A stretch of 64,000 bases of DNA, taken from assembly GCA_034359265.1 (NCBI GenBank), contig CP136893.1, forward strand, positions 28,218,001 to 28,282,000, read 5' to 3'. This document shows, one piece after another, positions 59,595 to 64,000 of the stretch; within the stretch, counting starts at the first letter, position 1; every line of letters starts with the position of its first letter. This DNA is from Canna indica (taxonomy: Eukaryota; Streptophyta; Magnoliopsida; Zingiberales; Cannaceae). The notes below the pieces were generated by a model. It ran no database searches. It was not told the DNA's origin and saw only the letters and a program-made list of their open reading frames with translations. The position numbers were made by a program, and so were the translations under genes.

Positions 59595-61741
59595 AAAAAA
59601 ATAAAATATAAATATCACACCAACTAATTCTCAAGTAAAAACTAGGCTAATTCCCAACACTTAGCCAAAATTTTGCACTGCTCAAATGTCAACAGTTTCA
59701 CTTTTACTACCTTCACCAAAACATTGATTTTTAGTGAAATGGCTATGAAAACTCACAAAATATCAAGTATGTGTATCATACAATCTAACCACAAAATTTC
59801 AGATCCTTTGGACAATTGGTCGATCACGAAACAGCGTGACGAACTTGCCATCCTGAAATTTCTGCAACCACCATTCGATTTTTCAATTTAAGATGTCTTA
59901 GAAAATTCATAACTAAGTCAATTCTTAGTCTTTTTCCTCCAAACTAGATTCGCATGGTTGTACACATATCCCACAAGTATTTCCCAAAATTTCAATGTCA
60001 GAGGACAATGATTCATTCTCCAAGTATTGCGTCAAACTTCTAACTTTTCACAAATTATGCTAAGTGCAGATTTGAGTAGCCTTCAAAATAAATTTATAAA
60101 CCCAGTCTATTCAACTCAGAATTCGCTAAAATTTAGTATTAGGATTGTACGTACCATATACTAACTGTCCCCAATATTTCGCATCGATCGAGCGTCTCCT
60201 CGGTCTCCAAACCATATCTCAAACATGCCTCCTAATGATATCTGGACAGATTGCAGACCCTAAGGCCTTATCCTTGTAGCCATAAAATCGTTGAGTCTCT
60301 GGCCCTTAAACTCGACCAACACAATCCTACCTAGCTCCCACACACGTATCACATACCGACATACAGATTTGACAACATTTATTGAGGATTTGGCAATACA
60401 CATATGGGTGTGGCATTTCATCGAATACTTGGTGAGCGTGTCCATGTCCAGGCCACACCAAACCCTTCATCATACCACTGTCTCAAAATGAGAACTCAAA
60501 TTGTAAAGAGAAGTTATGATCTTGTTATGTAGCCCTTTCCATCTTGAAGACCTAGCAGAAGCTCCTCATTTTACAATAATTATCAATATATAACCTTAAT
60601 GGTTACATAATTCATCTCCTTATTGCCCATGATTTAAAATGGTTTGATCTTCAACTTAATTAATACTATCCAAACTATAACTCAATAAAATCCTCAAATG
60701 TTGACATCTTACTTAGTCTTTGGCATGCTAAATGCTCAGCTTATCTTAGTGTTGAGAAACAAAAAAAATATCGGACAAACAACATGAAGCATAAAAATCT
60801 ATCCAAATAAGTTTAAACTAAGGAATCATCTTATTTTCTCCTACATTAAGATGAGTTTTATGGAACCTCTAATTACCACATAAGGAGCTCATAGCCATAG
60901 GCGACGGGAATAATGAGATAGCTGTCATCATTATCAAATATTGACCAAAGCTTAGAACACATAATTAAAGACTAGAATACTTTATGTCAAAACATTAGAA
61001 AAAGATGCCCTTCATCAAACAACACCAGAGCGAATCACCCAAAGAGAGGACCGTGGACTTTTAGATTGTAGCAGAAGTTATCCTCTTCAAGGGAATGATA
61101 TGGCTGGCCCTAAATCCTCATTTTTCCCTCTACAGTAACCGAGCAAAGGAGGCACTCAACAAGCATCAAACTGATGCATTTACTACACAGTATATCCGGT
61201 GATTCTGGCGACGATGAAGATCCGGCCTCCTTAGCTTGCGCCTCTTCTTCCTCTCGCTTGGGGTGGGCATGCGGCTCCTGTTTGGAGTGATCATCCCAGG
61301 TTTATATTTTTATTTTTTATTTTTAATTTAAAATTACTATTTTGCCCCTTAATTTAAGTAAATCCATGAACTCATTTATCTCGTTCTATACTCATCCGAA
61401 TCGAGTTTTGATCTAACCCCCAGACTCGACTCGAGTCCAACTCATATCCAATATCCAAACCAACATAAGTAAAATAATTTAATTTGTGCGTAAAGGCCGT
61501 AACTCAATTCGGGTCTTCCGGCGATTCGCTCGGTCTGCTTCGACATGCATCCAAATTTCTCCGTTGAAATCACAATAAATCAAAATTAAATTTTCCACGG
61601 GTATTATAATTACATTGCCAACGAATATTTTCTCCTCCGCCTTCACTTATTTTGTCACTATTGATAATATATTTCCACAAAAATTTTTGATCATCATCCT
61701 CACTACTATTATTAATCTTACCAGAACCAGAATGATTTAAT

Positions 61742-62254
61742 CTAAAAATAAGAAAATAATATCACTGATTAACAAATCATATAAAAAGTCATATTAATCT
61801 AAAACTAGATCTAAATTTTATTATTGTGCTGTAATTAAAATTGGACATTGAAAATAATGTTACAGTTAAAATTAGACAAAATAGTGTGTTATAATTAAAA
61901 TTGGACATCGAAAAGTACTGCTATTAAAAATTAAAATTGGATTTTTCAATGTGCTGCAGTAAAATTGGATTTTTCAATGTGATGTGATTAAAATGGGACA
62001 AAACAGTGTATTGTAATTACAATTAGACAAAACCGTGTGTATTTTGGCTCAACTTTTGTGTAATGCAATTAACTTTAACCACGTAGACAAATGAGTGTGT
62101 GCTCCAATTAACTTTAACGGTGTGGACAAAAGAGTGTGCTCCCATTAACACTATAATACAATTGACCTATAAATATATAAAATTAGAGATAAATTATATT
62201 TTTATTTTTAAATATTCATATTTAGATACTAATATACACAAAATTTATTCCTAA
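61742..62254. repeat. AT-rich interval with degenerate ~35-40-bp repeats
   Basis: From about 61825 to 62150, units containing 'aattaaaattggacatcgaaa' variants and 'acaaaa(c/t)agtgtgt' recur irregularly, about eight times. No gene is seen. It may be hAT flank or intron sequence, or a separate element. Confidence 0.45.
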
Positions 62255-62269
62255 CACTACTAAAAACTT

Positions 62270-62585
62270 CGTCATCTGCGACGCCTATCGCAGTCGCAAC
62301 GCCGTCGCAGAAGGGAAATTGCGACGACATCAGCAATCGCAAAAAATTCGTTGCGGATAGGCTCGTCGCAGATTCTACGTGACCGCCACGTCACCGTCGC
62401 CAAAGATGCATAAATTGCGACCGCATACTTGTGTCGCAAAGCCGTCGCATAGTGTTTGCGACAGATATGGTGACCGCACGTGACCGCTGCAAATGCCGTC
62501 ACATAGTTTTTTGCGATCGTTTCACGCGACCATGTAGATATGATATGCGACGGCTTTTGTACGTGGTCGCAAAATCGTCGCATAT
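62270..62585. repeat. Subterminal repeats of the second CACTA element
   Basis: At least ten copies of 'gtcgca' or 'tgcgac' with short spacers, in both orientations, followed by a TA run (62581-62602). A different repeat core from the first CACTA (GCCGTCGGTGA), so the two elements belong to different families. Confidence 0.75.
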
Positions 62586-62758
62586 ATATATATATATATA
62601 TATTGAAAATAAAAAATATATAAATTCATGTTTCAATATTTAATTAAAATACAGACAGAAGACAACAAATTATAATATATAGATATCAAAATATTATTTA
62701 CATCGTATCAAAACAATAATGTTTACATCATATCAAAATAAAATATCAAAAAAGTACA

Positions 62759-63790
62759 TCAATGATCAGGTGGCGGGGGAGGCGGCGTAGAGAGGGGCTG
62801 TGTAGGGAGCACATCAATTGGCGTTGATGATGATGATGGATCCGATGCTGATGTCGTCACGTCGAATGATGGGGGAGGCGAAGGAGCCGGAGCACCAGGT
62901 ATGATAGAAGATATATGTGTCATGTACTGGGTCATCTGCATCATATGCCGAGCCATCTGCATATGTTGATAGACCATGTGCGTCACAATATCTCTCATGC
63001 GGCCATGTCGGCGCTGAGGCGTGCCTGAGCAGTCTCGACGGTCGCTAATCGATCTTGATCCGCACGTGATGTTGATGGACCGGCGACGGATGAGGTGAAA
63101 GCATATGGCCTTGCACCATGTGGCTGCAACAACACCCATGTGTGGGCCGTTGTGCCAATGTCATAGTGTATACCAACTCACTATACATGACATTTAAATA
63201 AAAATAAATAATTAAATTAAATTAATTATACATAATAGAACTATATAATTTTTTTAAAATATTATCTTACCAGTACCGTCTCCGGCCTCTTGCTGATGAA
63301 CTCACCCTGGCGAGGACCATGCTGGTATCTATGTGTCTCCTCGAAGACCCTTAGAGGATCAACAGGGATGAGCGTCCCCTACAATAAAATAAATATAATT
63401 AGTTTTTCTATAATAATAAATGAATAATAAAAAGAGTTATTAAATTACTTATCAATCGACGCTCATGGCTGATAAATGGGATGGACCCACCGGTATGTCA
63501 GGCGACGGATCCCTCGACTAGTGTCATCCGATTTGGGTGCGCCGTCCGGGAGGCACCTTGCCATCCCTCCGATGCCCAGATGTCGCATAGCCGATCTCAT
63601 ACGCCGACCTTCATCCAGATTGGTCCATGTCCCTTGAGCGCATCCATAGGTGTACCTCTGTTACCGCCTATACTCATGCGCGCCTCATCCCGCGCCCGAT
63701 GGAGGATATCCTTGAAAAGCTTCTTATTGTAAGCTTCCCAAGAATCCTTCACATGAGCCTCAATGGCGGGATCCCAAGTATATTGGGCCT
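62759..63790 (-). pseudogene. TNPA-like gene of the second CACTA element
   Basis: Minus-strand pieces. About 63790-63465 reads LFKDILHRARDEA, then CDIWASEGWQGASRTA and GGSIPFISHERR. About 63375-63275 has a VFEETHRYQ block with likely intron borders. A C-terminal part at 63139-62759 has MQMARHMMQMTQYM and a Pro-rich tail ending at 62759. Same domain order as 40350-42012. The joins cannot be proved by eye and an in-frame stop may be present near 63060, so gene versus pseudogene is open. Confidence 0.55.
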
Positions 63791-64000
63791 ACAAAAAGAA
63801 AATATTAGCTTGAAAAATTATATCCAGTATAGCTTTAGAATGCTAAACATAAAGCATGATAACTATTTACTTTAATATCTTAATAAAAGTTGTTTCATAA
63901 ATCCTATTAAGGCAGTAATAATAGAACATTATCTCAAGCTATAAAAAATGCAGCACCAATTAAGATTGAGTTGATGGTACTTTAATTAAGCTATTTAGTA

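Larger units (their letters stand above)
53071..61608 (-). mobile_element. Outer solo Gypsy-type LTR, split by nested elements
   Basis: Starts TGTCACGCCCCAAACTCGG (53071) and ends ...GTATTATA (61608), flanked by a perfect TSD ATTAC (53066-53070, 61609-61613). About 3.47 kb remains after removing the element at 53278-58342 and one copy of its TSD. Its end is TA instead of CA, as in the solo LTR at 15545-18348. Removing it rejoins the hAT BED-finger frame. Contains a MITE at 59217-59594. ORFs within are not recognisable. Confidence 0.85.
46713..61741 (-). pseudogene. hAT transposase, cut into pieces by nested elements
   Basis: Read right to left. An exon from 61741 (after a TTTTTAG acceptor) gives an acidic start, LWKYII, and the first part of a BED zinc finger; it is cut at 61614-61609. 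The finger continues at 53070, beyond the solo LTR, with the C-x2-C Cys pair and the His partners. A central part (about 52900-52557) has FNLARNPYY and LRTTVLQQEK, as in hAT proteins with a DUF659 domain. Degraded central sequence follows to 52112 and 51658-51395. The C-terminal part at 47545-46713 has LNPKY near 47410, a GT...AG intron (about 47288-47393), and the hAT dimerisation region (ENCEQNWS-like CCEQNWSTYSFIN, then LRRNKLTP). Interrupting elements are at 47546-51394, 51667-52111 and 53071-61608. Multiple stops: not functional. Confidence 0.8.
62255..64000 (-). mobile_element. Second CACTA element, entering from the right edge
   Basis: Starts CACTACTAAAAACTTCG at 62255. Dense subterminal repeats of GCGACGGC / GTCGCA type in both orientations follow (62270-62585). 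A TNPA-like gene lies on the minus strand at 62759-63790. The other terminus and the TSD lie beyond the window. Confidence 0.75.

Overview
This is a stretch of a flowering-plant nuclear genome: a spliced gene with plant-type introns, surrounded by nested plant transposable elements (Sirevirus-like Copia, Ty3/Gypsy, CACTA, Mutator-like, hAT and MITEs). The species cannot be read from the sequence; nothing separates monocot from dicot with confidence. I see one ordinary host gene. Nearly everything else is transposon-derived, and the value lies in how cleanly the layers can be separated by target-site duplications (TSDs).

Left block (1-6554, minus strand): a broken gene for a 'putative plant transposon protein' domain (180-1301), a Copia gag ORF without any pol (3569-4957) and a complete 1.5-kb LTR (5025-6554) carrying an array of GGTCGACC-type palindromes. 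The gag, a non-coding internal region and the LTR have a second copy at 21172-26006, so they define a pol-less, gag-only (TR-GAG-like) Sirevirus family.

Host gene (7935-14844, minus strand): a 13-exon, 920-codon SRRM1/SRm160-like PWI-domain splicing protein with an RS-repeat exon, an 18-nt micro-exon and an apparent GC-AG intron. Telo-box, TATA-like and site II motifs lie in its leader and promoter.

Middle block (15135-46380): a Mutator-like inverted-repeat element split by a solo Gypsy LTR (15545-18348); a fold-back element (19688-20636); then a degenerate CTTCCTCC-spaced minisatellite split by a 24.5-kb Ty3/Gypsy insertion (21012-45575, TSD TTCCT, minus strand). Inside the Gypsy lie rearranged Sirevirus elements (21172-30666) and a 9.4-kb CACTA transposon (33281-42704, TSD AAC) sitting in the protease region. 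The CACTA in turn contains an internally deleted Gypsy element (35011-37735), has lost the catalytic core of its transposase, and keeps a TNPA-like second gene.

Right block (46713-61741): one hAT transposase pseudogene cut by a Mutator-like element (47546-51394) that holds a solo LTR (48339-50691, TSD TATTA), by a CCGAACCGAA-rich hAT MITE (51667-52111, TSD ATAATAAC), and by a solo LTR (53071-61608, TSD ATTAC). That solo LTR holds a second LTR element (53278-58342, TSD ACAGA) and a small Mutator-type MITE (59217-59594, 9-bp TSD). A second CACTA element starts at 62255 and runs off the window, with a TNPA-like gene on the minus strand.

No tRNA, rRNA, CRISPR array or bacterial-type system was seen. 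Gene and element calls come from recognising protein motifs and repeats by eye; no database search was possible.
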